64,000 nt of DNA from Gari tellinella (lineage: Eukaryota; Mollusca; Bivalvia; Cardiida; Psammobiidae): assembly GCA_922989275.2 (NCBI GenBank), contig OV277857.1:50507083-50571082 (forward strand). The letters run 5' to 3'. A model generated the notes under the pieces. The model made no database searches, was not told the origin of the DNA, and was given only the letters and a program-made list of their open reading frames with translations. How positions within the stretch are numbered: the stretch's first letter is position 1; each line of letters starts with the position of its first letter. Made by a program: the position numbers and the translations under genes. This document shows, piece by piece, positions 54,695 through 63,910 of the stretch.

Positions 54695-54885
54695 CAGTAA
54701 ACCTCTCTATTACAACACCTTAATTGCGTTAATTATTAGGTTTTACAACAGGTGACTGCTCAAAGTAAGGTGACAGTAAAACAGAAAGCTCCTCTAGGAG
54801 CCTTCTGTTTTACTGTCACATTGCTTTAAGCTGTATTTTAAACAATTCGCCTTATTTTAGTGATCAGAATAGGGAGGTTTTACTG
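54695..54885. mobile_element. 191-bp TA-flanked element with core-M hairpin
   Basis: TA at 54693-54694 and 54886-54887. Ends CAGTAAACCTCTCTATTAC and GGGAGGTTTTACTG, which are mariner-like. Hairpin at 54757-54833: AAAGTAAGGTGACAGTAAAA then CAGAAAGCTCC, clearly related to core A of the TTAA elements. Confidence 0.8.
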
Positions 54886-54903
54886 TACTTGTACACTGCT
54901 TAA

Positions 54904-55146
54904 CTCTTTCCTCCCTGAAACTTTAAATGGACAATTCCAGTTTCCATTTTTGTCTAGTTCATTTCTGGTTTTTAAGGGTTGTTTTTGTCAATGTTTGGCA
55001 TTATGACAAACAGTGAAGACCCAGATCAGAGGGCTCCGTAAGGAGCCCTCTGATTTGGATCTTCACTGTTTGCATAGGACAAGTGCACTTTTCACACGTT
55101 TACTGTTTGAAAAGTACGCCTATATGCGTGACTAGGGTTCAAAGAG
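54904..55146. mobile_element. Core-B fold-back element, TTAA flanked
   Basis: TTAA at 54900-54903 and 55147-55150. Ends CTCTTTCCTCCCTGAAAC and CTAGGGTTCAAAGAG. Hairpin at 55010-55073. Opposite orientation to the copy at 23654-23894 and very similar along its length. Confidence 0.85.
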
Positions 55147-55150
55147 TTAA

Positions 55151-55305
55151 ACTAGTTACTCGAACTACCCAATATGTCGACACATGAACTTCATTCTTTC
55201 ATGCTCGGTAATGTCGAACATACTCATATTGGCTCAGCAACGTTTTAACTTTGAAATACGGATATGTTCATCTTCACCCAGTACGAGATATCGAAGTTTG
55301 ACTGT
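55151..55305. mobile_element. Pogo-like miniature element, left end lost
   Basis: GGTAATGTCGAACATACTCA, AACGTTTTAACTTTGAAATA and right end GATATCGAAGTTTGACTG followed by TA. Related to 48471-48662. Confidence 0.6.
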
Positions 55306-55339
55306 ACTGTATTTTTACCTGTTTCTAGCTTGAATACAA

Positions 55340-55745
55340 GTAACTACATGAGGCAGGTCGAAAGCAAAGGGAAATGACCTTTATGGTGCACTCTACTTTG
55401 CTTTCGACCAGCGTAGAGTGTCAAAGCACAGTCTATTAAGATATATTATCAGTTAAAAGTATATAGATCTATCTTAATATATCTTAGCCTGTCAATGAAA
55501 CGGAATGAGTGGGGCAGAGTGGGCCTTAAAAGCGCTCTCTGCTTCACTTTCAGCCAATTTCTTAGCTACAGTTTTTGTATTGCAATCCCTGTACAATCTT
55601 TCTTTTTTCTATATGTATGTAATAGCTACGTTGAATAGCTACTAATTGTTAGCCTGATACTAATCTGGAAACAGTTTAAACACTTGAAGCGTGTTGAAAG
55701 ATAAGCCGATATGTCATGTATGAGCTTTCCGCCTTACTTTCAACA
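55340..55745. repeat. Three decayed core-A-like hairpins
   Basis: At about 55350-55415 (GGCAGGTCGAAAGCAAAGGG / CTACTTTGCTTTCGACC), 55510-55565 and 55683-55745 (GTTGAAAGATAAGCCGATAT / CCGCCTTACTTTCAAC). Ends not resolved. Confidence 0.5.
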
Positions 55746-55764
55746 AGGTTCAGATTTTGATTTG

Positions 55765-56033
55765 ATTTGTTTTGATTTTATGTCGCTTTCAACAGTATTT
55801 CGGTCATATTGCGACGTCCAGCTAATTATAGGTGGAGGATGAACCCTGAAGTCTTTTATGCACTGTTTCAGGCACAAATCGGCAACTGGGTAGAACCACC
55901 GATCTTCTGCAAGCCAGCTGGAAGGCTTCCCCACATGAAAACCCGAACCACCCTACTGGGATTCGAACTCACAGCGGTGAGGAGCTTAGTGGTGTAAGTC
56001 ACAGTGACTATACCACTAGACCATGGAGGCCCT
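55765..56033 (-). mobile_element. Intact tRNA-derived SINE with 19-bp target duplication
   Basis: Flanked by perfect copies of AGGTTCAGATTTTGATTTG at 55746-55764 and 56034-56052. Minus-strand head GGGCCTCCATGGTCTAGTGG contains box A TGGTCTAGTGG, and box B GAGTTCGAATCC follows at about 55965-55976. The body has GGTGGTTCTACCCAGTTGCC and GACGTCGCAATATGACCG, and the tail is AAATCAAAACAAATCAAATC-like simple sequence. The long duplication shows LINE-mediated integration and a relatively recent insertion. Confidence 0.9.
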
Positions 56034-56052
56034 AGGTTCAGATTTTGATTTG

Positions 56053-56514
56053 TACACATTGTACAGATGAAGGGAGGTATCTCATAGAACATAATATACT
56101 CTTGGAAAGTTGGGTAATCTCCCTTGCCCAATAAAATAACTTTAGGTTGCTATTGTGAGGCTTATTTACAACTGTGTTGAGTTAGCCATAGTCGCAGGTG
56201 GATCCAGATCCCTTATGTAGTCAGTGCAACAAATGTTTGTATTGGCTGCTGGCCAGTAAGAGATATAGATCCACACAATTTCATATGGATCCACAATTTT
56301 GCTCAGTTTTGTCTTCAAAAATGTATGATAGATCCAGCATGTGGGTCCAGGTCAGATTTAGTGCCACACCGACTTGTCTGGGCCTATTTTACTGTATAGA
56401 TAATATAGATAGACTCTCTCTTATCTGGAGTTTTTTTTATCTTTGAATGCAATAAAATGTAGGAAATTCCAATTTTTGTGAAATTTAAATGCCACTATAC
56501 AGTCGTTCAGACAT
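56053..56514. other. Intergenic, no gene recognised
   Basis: Repeated GTGGATCCAGAT / GATCCACA words at 56195-56370. Otherwise nothing. Confidence 0.3.
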
Positions 56515-56815
56515 AGTACAGTGTTCCCTCCCTACAATGGCCCTCCCAAGAATGACTCCCTCCTTACAACGACCCTTGAAGCAGTTGCCTAAACAGGACA
56601 AGAATGTCCAACCTACATATGACTGCAATGTCGGCTGCTTAAAATTGTCGTCTGCTGTTCTTCTCATTGTTACATAATGGATATTTTAACAGAAAAACAC
56701 TAAATGACAAGTGACAAACAGCTTGAATCCAGATCAGATGCCGCATTTAGCGGGGTCTAATCTGGATTCAAGCTGTTTGCAAAGTTCCCTCCCTATAACG
56801 ACTCCCTCCGAACAA
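56515..56815. mobile_element. TA-type element remnant with core-C-like hairpin
   Basis: TACAGTGTTCCCTCCCTACA at 56517 and ACGACTCCCTCC repeats (56550, 56795) resemble mariner-type ends. Hairpin at about 56706-56782: CAAACAGCTTGAATCCAGAT then CAGATGCCGC paired with CTAATCTGGATTCAAGCTGT. Confidence 0.5.
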
Positions 56816-56882
56816 CACACACAATTTGTGTGTCCCATTGGATGTATTAGAGTGGGAGTGCTGTAATCTGGTCAAAATTCCC

Positions 56883-57185
56883 AAAGCAAGTGATAATGGT
56901 GGGGCTAACTGTGCCCTGGGAAGATGGAGAGCAGAGGAAGCCTTCAAACTGATGGGAAAATACCTTGACCTTGCCAACAGCTAAAGGGAAAGAGGATGGA
57001 AGACTTCGGTCTTCCCAGTAGAAATTGGGTGTAGAGACTTTCCATCACAGTCAGTATGGAAGATAATGGAAGCAGTGGGCATTAACGGCAGACAGCGAAA
57101 AACTGCAGTTCATGCTCTTGGGAAAGCTGCGGAGAGAGCGTCCAGTTGGCGCTGGATCAGACAAAGCCAAACAGCAGGGCAGCCA
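56883..57185 (+). pseudogene. LINE C-terminal fragment (copy 1)
   Basis: Frame from about 56930: EEAFKLMGKYLDLANS, a stop, GWKTSVFPVEIGCRDFPSQS, VWKIMEAVGINGRQRKTAVH, ALGKAAERASSWRWIRQ, stop at 57190. This is the C-terminal tail seen after a zinc-finger-like CPLC region in a group of LINE reverse transcriptases common in molluscs and cnidarians. In-frame stops mark it as dead. Confidence 0.6.
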
Positions 57186-57190
57186 GTATA

Positions 57191-57505
57191 GACGAGGTAA
57201 TTGCTGATCACCATTACATGCCCCCAATCCAGAGAGTGTTCTGAGTTCAGGAAGGAAACACTCGACGATGGATGGACACTCGGCTGATAACGTCTTATGT
57301 TATGCAGTACTACTGTATTAATCAACATTATAGCTGGTATACCAGTGATTTCCCGGAAAGGCTGGATGGCAACCAAGAATAAATGGTAATGCAGGAAAAT
57401 ACAGATGACATCTGGGCAAGACAAGAAGCGGTGTACAGGTGTACAGTGGGTGTACTGTTCCTGTGAAGGAACAACCATCAGATTGCTACAGACGAACATA
57501 AAAGA
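57191..57505. other. Unassigned sequence between LINE pieces
   Basis: No recognised domain or repeat. Possibly LINE 3-prime untranslated sequence. Confidence 0.3.
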
Positions 57506-57556
57506 CCCCCCCCCCCCCCCCCCCCGGGTCTTCAGTGGGGGGGGGGGGGGGGGGGG
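57506..57556. repeat. C20 / G20 homopolymer inverted repeat
   Basis: Twenty C (57506-57525), then GGGTCTTCAGT, then twenty G (57537-57556). The two runs can pair as a hairpin or form quadruplex/i-motif structures. Exact run lengths should be regarded as assembly-dependent. Confidence 0.85.
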
Positions 57557-57664
57557 ATGAAAGGCCAAACTGAGGGCGGATTTAATGGCAACAAACAAGC
57601 AATCATGATCCATTTTGACTGGACAAACAGCTATTGTGTGCGACTGCCGAGAGGTCTGCAAGAA

Positions 57665-57909
57665 CCAGGGGCCCGATCCATAAAACTTCGTACAACAAAT
57701 GTTGTCGTAGGTCAGATTGTAAAAGTCTCAACTATTTATCTCTCCATCTAAGCCTGTCTTGTGACATCTCTTTGGAATCGTCTTGAAAAGACGATTCCAA
57801 AGAGATGTCACAAGACAGGATTAGAAGGAGATATCAGATATATGTATTTTAAAGTTTTGACTTACGACCATTTATATCGTACGAAGTTTTTTGAAACGGC
57901 CACCAGAGA
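57665..57909. mobile_element. MITE with perfect central hairpin
   Basis: Ends CAGGGGCCCGATCCATAAAA then CTTCGTA, and TACGAAGTTTTTTGAAACGG then CCACCAG. Secondary arms ATGTTGTCGTAGGTCA / TGACTTACGACCAT. Centre 57753-57819 has perfect 32-bp arms (CCTGTCTTGTGACATCTCTT...) with a 3-nt loop. Ends are hAT-like. Target duplication not seen. Confidence 0.6.
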
Positions 57910-58059
57910 GCTAAAGATTCAGACAAAAAGTGGTTGTCAAGCACATGAAAGGCATACGCAATGCACAGGTTTACCTGGTGAGACGAGGGAGACAACTGGT
58001 TGGGTTATGAAGGAGCCAACTTTGAAAGGGGTTAAAGATTTTGTTCATCACCAGGTCTA

Positions 58060-58894
58060 AGTGTTACTCCATATAATGTATACAAGAAATGCCTAAAGCT
58101 AAGTCGACTTAGGTCACTCATACAAGTTTGGCGAATAGGGACAATGATGAGAAGATCAGCAGTGCAGGCATAGAAGTCAGAACAGGATGTAAGTGGTCTG
58201 TGTGCCAGGCTGTACATAGAACAAGCAGAGAATAATCTCAAACACCTGGCTCCAAGGTTATAAAGCGTTTTAGTTGAGTCTGAGTGTGTTCCCAAGCATT
58301 TGATTGGTCAGATTTGAGCCTAGGCTCAAATCTGACCAATCAAATGCTTGGGAACGAGTATAGACTCAAGTCAAAAGCTTTATAACCTCGGACCCAGGAC
58401 ATAGTAGGGGCTACAAACTGAGGGAGAGAAGGACAGCAGACACTAACAAGGTGGGATAAGTCTGACACAAAGAACGCAGGAAAGGGCATTAGTGCAATCA
58501 GAAATAAAAAGGGTAGAGGAACATGCACATGCAAATGCAGTCCAATTAGGACCTCAAGGGAACTGGACCAGGTGGAAACAGCCAGAGAGGAAACTCAAGT
58601 GGCACAAGTTGTGGAAGTATGAACCGTTCCAACTGAGTTTCCTCCTACGTTCAATATACGACATGTTGCCCTCTCCAATCAACTTACACAGGTAGAAGCT
58701 ACTTGATGACCAGACTTGCCCACTGTGTGAAAACATTGGTTCACTAACTGTGCCCTGGGAAGAGAGCAGAGGAAGCCTTCGAGCTAAAGAAGGGAAAATA
58801 CTTTGACCTATCAAAAGAGGATGGAAGACTTCCTAGTAGATGCTTCCCATCACAGTCAGTATGGAAGCAGTGGGCAATAAAGGCAGACAGTAAA
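58060..58894 (+). pseudogene. LINE C-terminal fragment (copy 2)
   Basis: Pieces in changing frames: YKLRERRTADTNKVG (about 58410), SEIKRVEEHAHANA, QGNWTRWKQPERKLKWHKLW, LSFLLRSIYDMLPSPINLHR (to 58694), then KLLDDQTCPLCENIGS (zinc-finger-like CxxC), AEEAFELKKGKYF and QSVWKQWAIKADS. Same LINE group as 56883-57185. Its 3-prime continuation (TGCAGTCCATGCTCTTGG) is at 59986-60003, beyond an inserted element. A fold-back element sits inside at 58249-58392. Confidence 0.65.
58249..58392. mobile_element. 140-bp fold-back element (copy 2)
   Basis: Outer arms CCAAGGTTATAAAGCGTTTT / AAAAGCTTTATAACCTCGG. Inner arms CCCAAGCATTTGATTGGTCA around GAGCCTAGGCTC. Relative of 44683-44813. Confidence 0.75.
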
Positions 58895-59989
58895 AACAAG
58901 AAGGCTCTGATATCGCTCACCTTTTGTACTGAAGCCTGATAGCTTTACCTTTCTGTTTCACCCGTTTTCATCTAAATCTATTCAAATTTGCAGTATAGCA
59001 TGTAAACCATTTTGGAATACAACCGCATAATTCTAGTATAGTAGAGTACATCAAGGGCTGATAACTAGACCCTAAACACTATTGAAATGAAGCCTTTTCT
59101 AGCATTTCAAAGCATATCAAGGGCAGATTACTATTGTCACAATGATAAGTTTTAAACAATAATTGCACTCCTTTGAGAACTTATAGCTATATACATTGAG
59201 TGCAAGTATAATCAAAATCCATTCAAAACTGTAGTTGCAAGAGTGTAAACACTGTAAAATATGGCATTTTCAGCAATTCAAAGGTAGATAACACATGACC
59301 TATTAGTCCGATTTCAACCATAATCACTCTTTTTTTTAACTTATATGGTCATATACAATCTGAGCAAGTTTAAGAAAGCTTGAGTAAATATGTTGGTCTC
59401 TAGAGTGTAAACACTGTTAAATATATCATTTTCAGCAATTCAAAGGTAGATAACTCTTGACCTATTCATCTGATTACAACCATAATTAAACTCATCTCAA
59501 GTCTTATGGTAATTTAAAATCTGATAAAATTTGAGAAAGATTGGATAAAATGTGTGGCCTCTAGAGTGTAAAAACCCTTAAATAAGGCATTTTCAGCAAT
59601 TCAAAGGTAGATAACTTTCGACCTATTGATCTGATTACAACCATAATCAAACTCATTTGAACTCTTAGTCATATACAATCTGAGAGAGTTTGAGATACAT
59701 TGGATAAGTATTGTGGCCTTTAGAGTGTAAACACTGTTAAATATGGCATTATCAGCAGTTCAAAGGTTGATAACTCTTGATCTATTTGTCCGATTTCAAC
59801 CATAATCATAATCAAACTCATCTGAACTATTATGATCATATACAATCTGGGTAAGTTTTAGAAAGATTGGATAAATACTGTGGCCTCTAGAGTGTAAACA
59901 CTAAAATTGTTGACGAGGGACGACGAACGACGGACATTCAAGTATTGCAAAAGTTCACCCTGAGCTAGCTCAGGTGAGCTAAAAATGCA
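58895..59989 (+). mobile_element. GCTCACCTG-family element with 160-bp tandem units
   Basis: 5-prime end ACAAGAAGGCTCTGATATCG then CTCACC. 3-prime end GACGACGAACGACGGACATT, then GAGCTAGCTCAGGTGAGCTA followed by AAAA. About four units (CTCTAGAGTGTAAACACTGT, CAGCAATTCAAAGGTAGATA) lie at 59220-59900. The LINE fragment at 57095-57120 gives an empty site (GACAGCGAAAAACTGCAG). The insertion lies between an A-run and TGCAG with no target duplication visible. Confidence 0.75.
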
Positions 59990-60001
59990 GTCCATGCTCT
60001 T

Positions 60002-60703
60002 GGAAAAACCTCCATACAAAATTTCATAAGCCTAGCACAAATATTAAGCTTTAAAACAACCCGTCCAAAAAACTTTAATGTGGTGATTTGAAGTCGAAAA
60101 ACCAAAGTCCAAAACATGTCGAAAATTGACATAAATTAAAATTATTTTAAAATTCCAACATCATAACATCAATGTTTAACCCCCAAAAAACCTCCATACA
60201 AAATTTCATAAGCCTAGCACAAATATTAAGCTTTCAAACAACCCGTCCAAAAAACTTTAACGTGGTGATTTGAAGTCGAAAAACCTAAGTCCAAAAACAT
60301 GTCAAAAATTGACATAAATTTAAATTATTTTTAAATTCCAACATCATAACATCAATGTTTAACCCCTAATGAACATCCATAAAAAAATTCATAAGCCTAG
60401 CACAAATATTAAGCTTTAAAACAACCCGTCCAAAAAACTTTAACGTGGTGATTTGAAGTCGAAAAACCTAAGTCCAAAACATGTCGAAAATTGACATAAA
60501 TTAAAATTATTTTTTAATTCCAACATCATTACATCAATGTTTAACCCCCAATGAACCTCCATACAAAATTTCATAAGCCTAGCACAAATATTAAGCTTTA
60601 AAACAACCCGTCCAAAAAACTTTAACCTTGGCCACGCTCACGCCCACGCCCACGCCGGGGGTATGACATTAGCTCTGCTGTTCTTCGAACAGGCGAGCTA
60701 ATA
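60002..60703 (+). mobile_element. GCTCGCCTG-family element, 5-prime truncated
   Basis: About four 180-bp units (AACCTCCATACAAAATTTCA, AAAACAACCCGTCCAAAAAA, CATAACATCAATGTTTAACC) and the 3-prime end CACGCTCACGCCCACGCC then CGAACAGGCGAGCTAA. It begins directly at the end of the interrupted LINE tail. Same family as 29404-30698. Confidence 0.7.
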
Positions 60704-60706
60704 ATA

Positions 60707-61323
60707 GGCCTCACATTAAGCTGAAATTATTTGTAGGGCATAGTTACCTAAGGATAGGAGTTAAAACATCACCAAAACTAAACAACTAATTGAAAAGAGT
60801 TGAAGATGTGTTAATCAAATGACTTAAGGTTTGATGGTTTTTAACGCCATCAAATTTTCACCCCCCTCTCAAATTGAAATCATTTGAAATTATGAAAACT
60901 TTATTTGATGTGTAGATCAAATGACTAGGTTTGATGGTTGGGGGTAAACGAGGAAGGGGGTGAAATTTTACCGCCATTAAATTTTCACCCCCTTTCAAAT
61001 TGAAATCATTTGATTACAGTTGATGTGCAGATCAAATGACTTAAGGCTTGAAGTGAAGGCTGGATGCTGAGGGGGTGACATTTTAACGCCATCAAATTGT
61101 CCCCTCCCCCCCACCCCCCTCCCTCCCCATTTAAACCCAACCATGATGATGAGTTTATGCCTATCTCTCCCTATGGTACTATGCCTTGCAAATAATTTCA
61201 GTTGGATAAGGAGATGAAATTTGATGGCTTTAAAATCCCCATTGCCCGTTGTATAGTTTGGTGATGTTTTTACTCCTATCCTTAGGTTACTATGCCCTGC
61301 AAATAATTTCAGCTTAAGGCCTT
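60707..61323. mobile_element. About 617-bp element with 65-70-bp TIRs
   Basis: Ends AGGCCTCACATTAAGCTGAA then ATTATTTGTAGGGCATAG and the complement (CTATGCCCTGCAAATAATTT then CAGCTTAAGGCC). Inside, ATCAAATGACTTAAGGTTTG then ATGG and CGCCATCAAATTTTCACCCC repeat about three times. A similar end (CTTAATGTGGGGCCTAG) lies alone at 62362-62380. Confidence 0.65.
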
Positions 61324-61454
61324 TCGCTACCGGAAGTCGGTCTTGCGGGCGAGTGGATATGCGTCTGGACGACACAGACTTTTTTCGTACATGTTTATAC
61401 TAGAAAATTTATATAAAGGAAATGTTGATACGAATTAGTATAATCCTTCATAGC
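61324..61454. other. Short unassigned spacer
   Basis: Nothing recognised. Confidence 0.3.
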
Positions 61455-61538
61455 GCAATTAGTATAGTGGTTGACTATAGTGGTTGACTAGCAATCCAAA
61501 GGTCATAGGTTTGAGACCCATCCGATCCAAATATTTTT
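61455..61538 (+). pseudogene. tRNA-like pseudogene or SINE head
   Basis: GCGCAATTAGTATAGTGGTTG with a box A TAGTATAGTGG, a 13-14-nt duplication (TATAGTGGTTGAC twice), a box B-like GGTTTGAGACC (two changes from consensus) and a T7 run at 61532. The 5-prime end does not pair with CCGATCC, so there is no acceptor stem. Confidence 0.5.
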
Positions 61539-62534
61539 TTAAGTGTCCGATTTATTGACTTGTCAATCCATAACGCAGTAATCAAGAGACATGTTATGTT
61601 TAGTCCTCGTTGATTAGTACTAGTGATGTTTACGGTCCAAGTATATGTCAACTTACCTGTACGTTTTAGTTTAATGACTAACAAGTCAATTAAATCGGTA
61701 TACATGTAAACGATTTGATCGAACTATAAAGCCACACAGTGAAGCTTATCAATACGCTAACCTTTTCAAGATCGATATTGCCCATTATAATTATGTTCAA
61801 ACGATATAATAAACCTTGTATGCAAGTCCATGAATAAATAATAATGCATTTTAATGACAAAGTTTTAATTCTAAGGTAGGTAACTGTATCTAAACAACAA
61901 ATATTCCACATTTTAATAAAATATGTTATAACAACAAATCCTGACTGTAATATTTTCTAATTTTTTCAGACTGACTAGTTCATCAACCATATATTTGAAT
62001 AAAATGAAAACAAATATACATTGAATGAGTCAGATTTTTGTAATTCAATTTTTTAGCATTTTTCAAAATTTAAATAGCTGATAACATCTTTCTGAACACC
62101 TTTATTCAAAATGTTTTTAGCTTTTCTTGTAATGAATGTTGTGGACTACTTATTGGGCGAGAATTATAGTCATTAGCTTTATTCATTTTTAAGAAAAATA
62201 AAATCATCAAAATTCTAGGTTTTTGTCAGAAAAAAGACCTTAAAGACAAACCACACGATAAATTTTGCCTATATTTACCCACTTTGTTTCTTAGGCTATT
62301 ATCATTCTTCATGAAAAGTTTCATAACAATCGTATGGAAACTATGCGCATATGCGAAGTACCTTAATGTGGGGCCTAGTATTGATCAAATCTGTCCCTTT
62401 GAAAAAGTCTGACTTCAGACTCATGATGTCAGACTTTTGACTTCAGACTTCCGAGTTTCCCTCCAAGTCAGAAGTCTAGAGTTTGAAGTCCAAATAAACG
62501 AGTTTTACATTATGTTAAAAATATTGCTTGCACT
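61539..62534. other. AT-rich intergenic sequence
   Basis: GACTTCAGACT words recur at 62410-62500 (a short cluster). Frames of 70-76 codons at 61475-61911 on the minus strand have no recognised domain. Confidence 0.35.
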
Positions 62535-62590
62535 GCAAACAGTTTGGAGCCAGATCAGATGCCAGGTAACTGTTTGCCACTCAGATTTCA
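62535..62590. repeat. Core-C hairpin with internal deletion
   Basis: GCAAACAGTTTGGAGCCAGA then TCAGATGCCAGGTAA runs straight to CTGTTTGCCACTCAGAT. The inner right arm is deleted. Confidence 0.6.
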
Positions 62591-62727
62591 AAAAGTTGTT
62601 AATTACATAAATAACGCCGTCTGTTTACAATGCAATAATAAGTATCCCCTTGTCATAAGCAACCAGTACATCAAAAGTGGACATGATTGCTTCATGGGAA
62701 CAAAAGTATTTGACCGGAAACTAAAGC

Positions 62728-62930
62728 TTGACAGACATACAGACCACAGACAGACAGATAGACAGCACAAAAACAATATGTCACCCCCTACATCTCTTCA
62801 ATCCCTGCTCTAAATGTATCCCTACATCTTGACAGACATACAGACGACAGACAGACAGATAGACAGCGCAAAAACAATATGTCTCCCCCTACATCTCTTC
62901 AATCTCTGTTCTAAATGTATCCCTACATCT
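62728..62930. repeat. Tandem duplication of about 101 bp
   Basis: CTTGACAGACATACAGACNA then CAGACAGACAGATAGACAGC through ATGTATCCCTACAT occurs twice with about five changes. The GACAGACAGATA part is microsatellite-like. Confidence 0.85.
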
Positions 62931-63494
62931 TGCCAGTTCTAACCTTTACATTCCACATAATTCGCTAATAAAGGCGAAACATGCACTCCAAAACACCGTA
63001 CACGCTCCCTCTGACTGGCGCCTGTTTGCAACAAGCCAACAATTAGATTACGTCAATATTGTCTTAGTTTTGGTATTGTTCTTAAGGAAAAATTCCAATG
63101 GTAAAAGTGTCTATGCCAATCTAAAGTGAACATTTAAACAAACCTTAGTTGGAGTCATTTAGCATGATTTCCATTTGTTGCACATGCCAGATACCACGTG
63201 GACCAATTGCATGAAATTTCGCTGGCAATGATAATTTGTGGGTTATAATGTTAACTTAAAGGGTGTTTTTTTTTACTGTTTACCATTTAAAAGAAAGTAT
63301 TTGAAAAAATAAGTTATGCATTTCTAAAGCCCTTCAGTATATTACTACGCACTTTCTTAGTGCCGTTATGAAAATTTGCAACAAGTGTGGTAAGATTAAA
63401 ACCACGCCCATTTTATGATGCAAGTAATTGTCATCTGCAGACTTTGTAGTCTGCAACAATTCTCTGAGTTAATTTCAACAATTCTCTGAGTTTG
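62931..63494. other. Intergenic, nothing recognised
   Basis: A short direct repeat CAACAATTCTCTGAGTTxxTTTC at about 63455-63490. No gene. Confidence 0.3.
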
Positions 63495-63555
63495 TCAAAC
63501 AGTTTGTATCGAGATGAGATGATGCGGCATCTCATCTGGATCTAAACTGTTTGGA
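63495..63555. repeat. Core-C-like hairpin (GATGAGATG type)
   Basis: CAAACAGTTTGTATCGAGAT then GAGATGATGCGGCATCTCAT and CTGGATCTAAACTGTTTG. Compare 48150-48225. Confidence 0.65.
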
Positions 63556-63699
63556 AGATTAATAACAGAGTGTTAAGTTGCTAACTCTTTCTAGATCTAG
63601 ATCCTACTCCATAGATAAGAATTCTAGACAATTTGAACACATTTAGAAACTTAATTAATTAATTCACTCAAGAAAATAGATATACTCTAGCTCCACTTT

Positions 63700-63910
63700 A
63701 TCTTTACTAGATCTAATCATGAATAATATAAGAACCATAAGAAATATCTTATAATGGCCTAGCAGATGGTAGATCTAGCTTAAAGCAGGCTTAAACTTTA
63801 AGTAAAGCAGAATGCTCCTGAAGATTGTTCTGCTTTACTTTCAGCCTGCTTTACACATCAATCTGTCTGAAATACTAAAATACTAGAATAATAGGCCCCT
63901 GTCAGTGATA
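63700..63910. mobile_element. Core-A element, ends eroded
   Basis: GAACCATAAGAAATATCTTA, CTAGCAGATGGTAGATCTAG, hairpin at 63780-63855 (GCAGAATGCTCCTGAAGATT / GTTCTGCTTTACTTTCAGCC), then AATACTAGAATAATAGGCCC. No clear TTAA ends. Confidence 0.6.

Noticed and set aside
57110..57661. 183-codon minus-strand frame, the longest in the window
   Set aside because: It runs antisense through the LINE fragment and is kept open by the C20/G20 tract (Pro and Gly runs). No recognisable domain.
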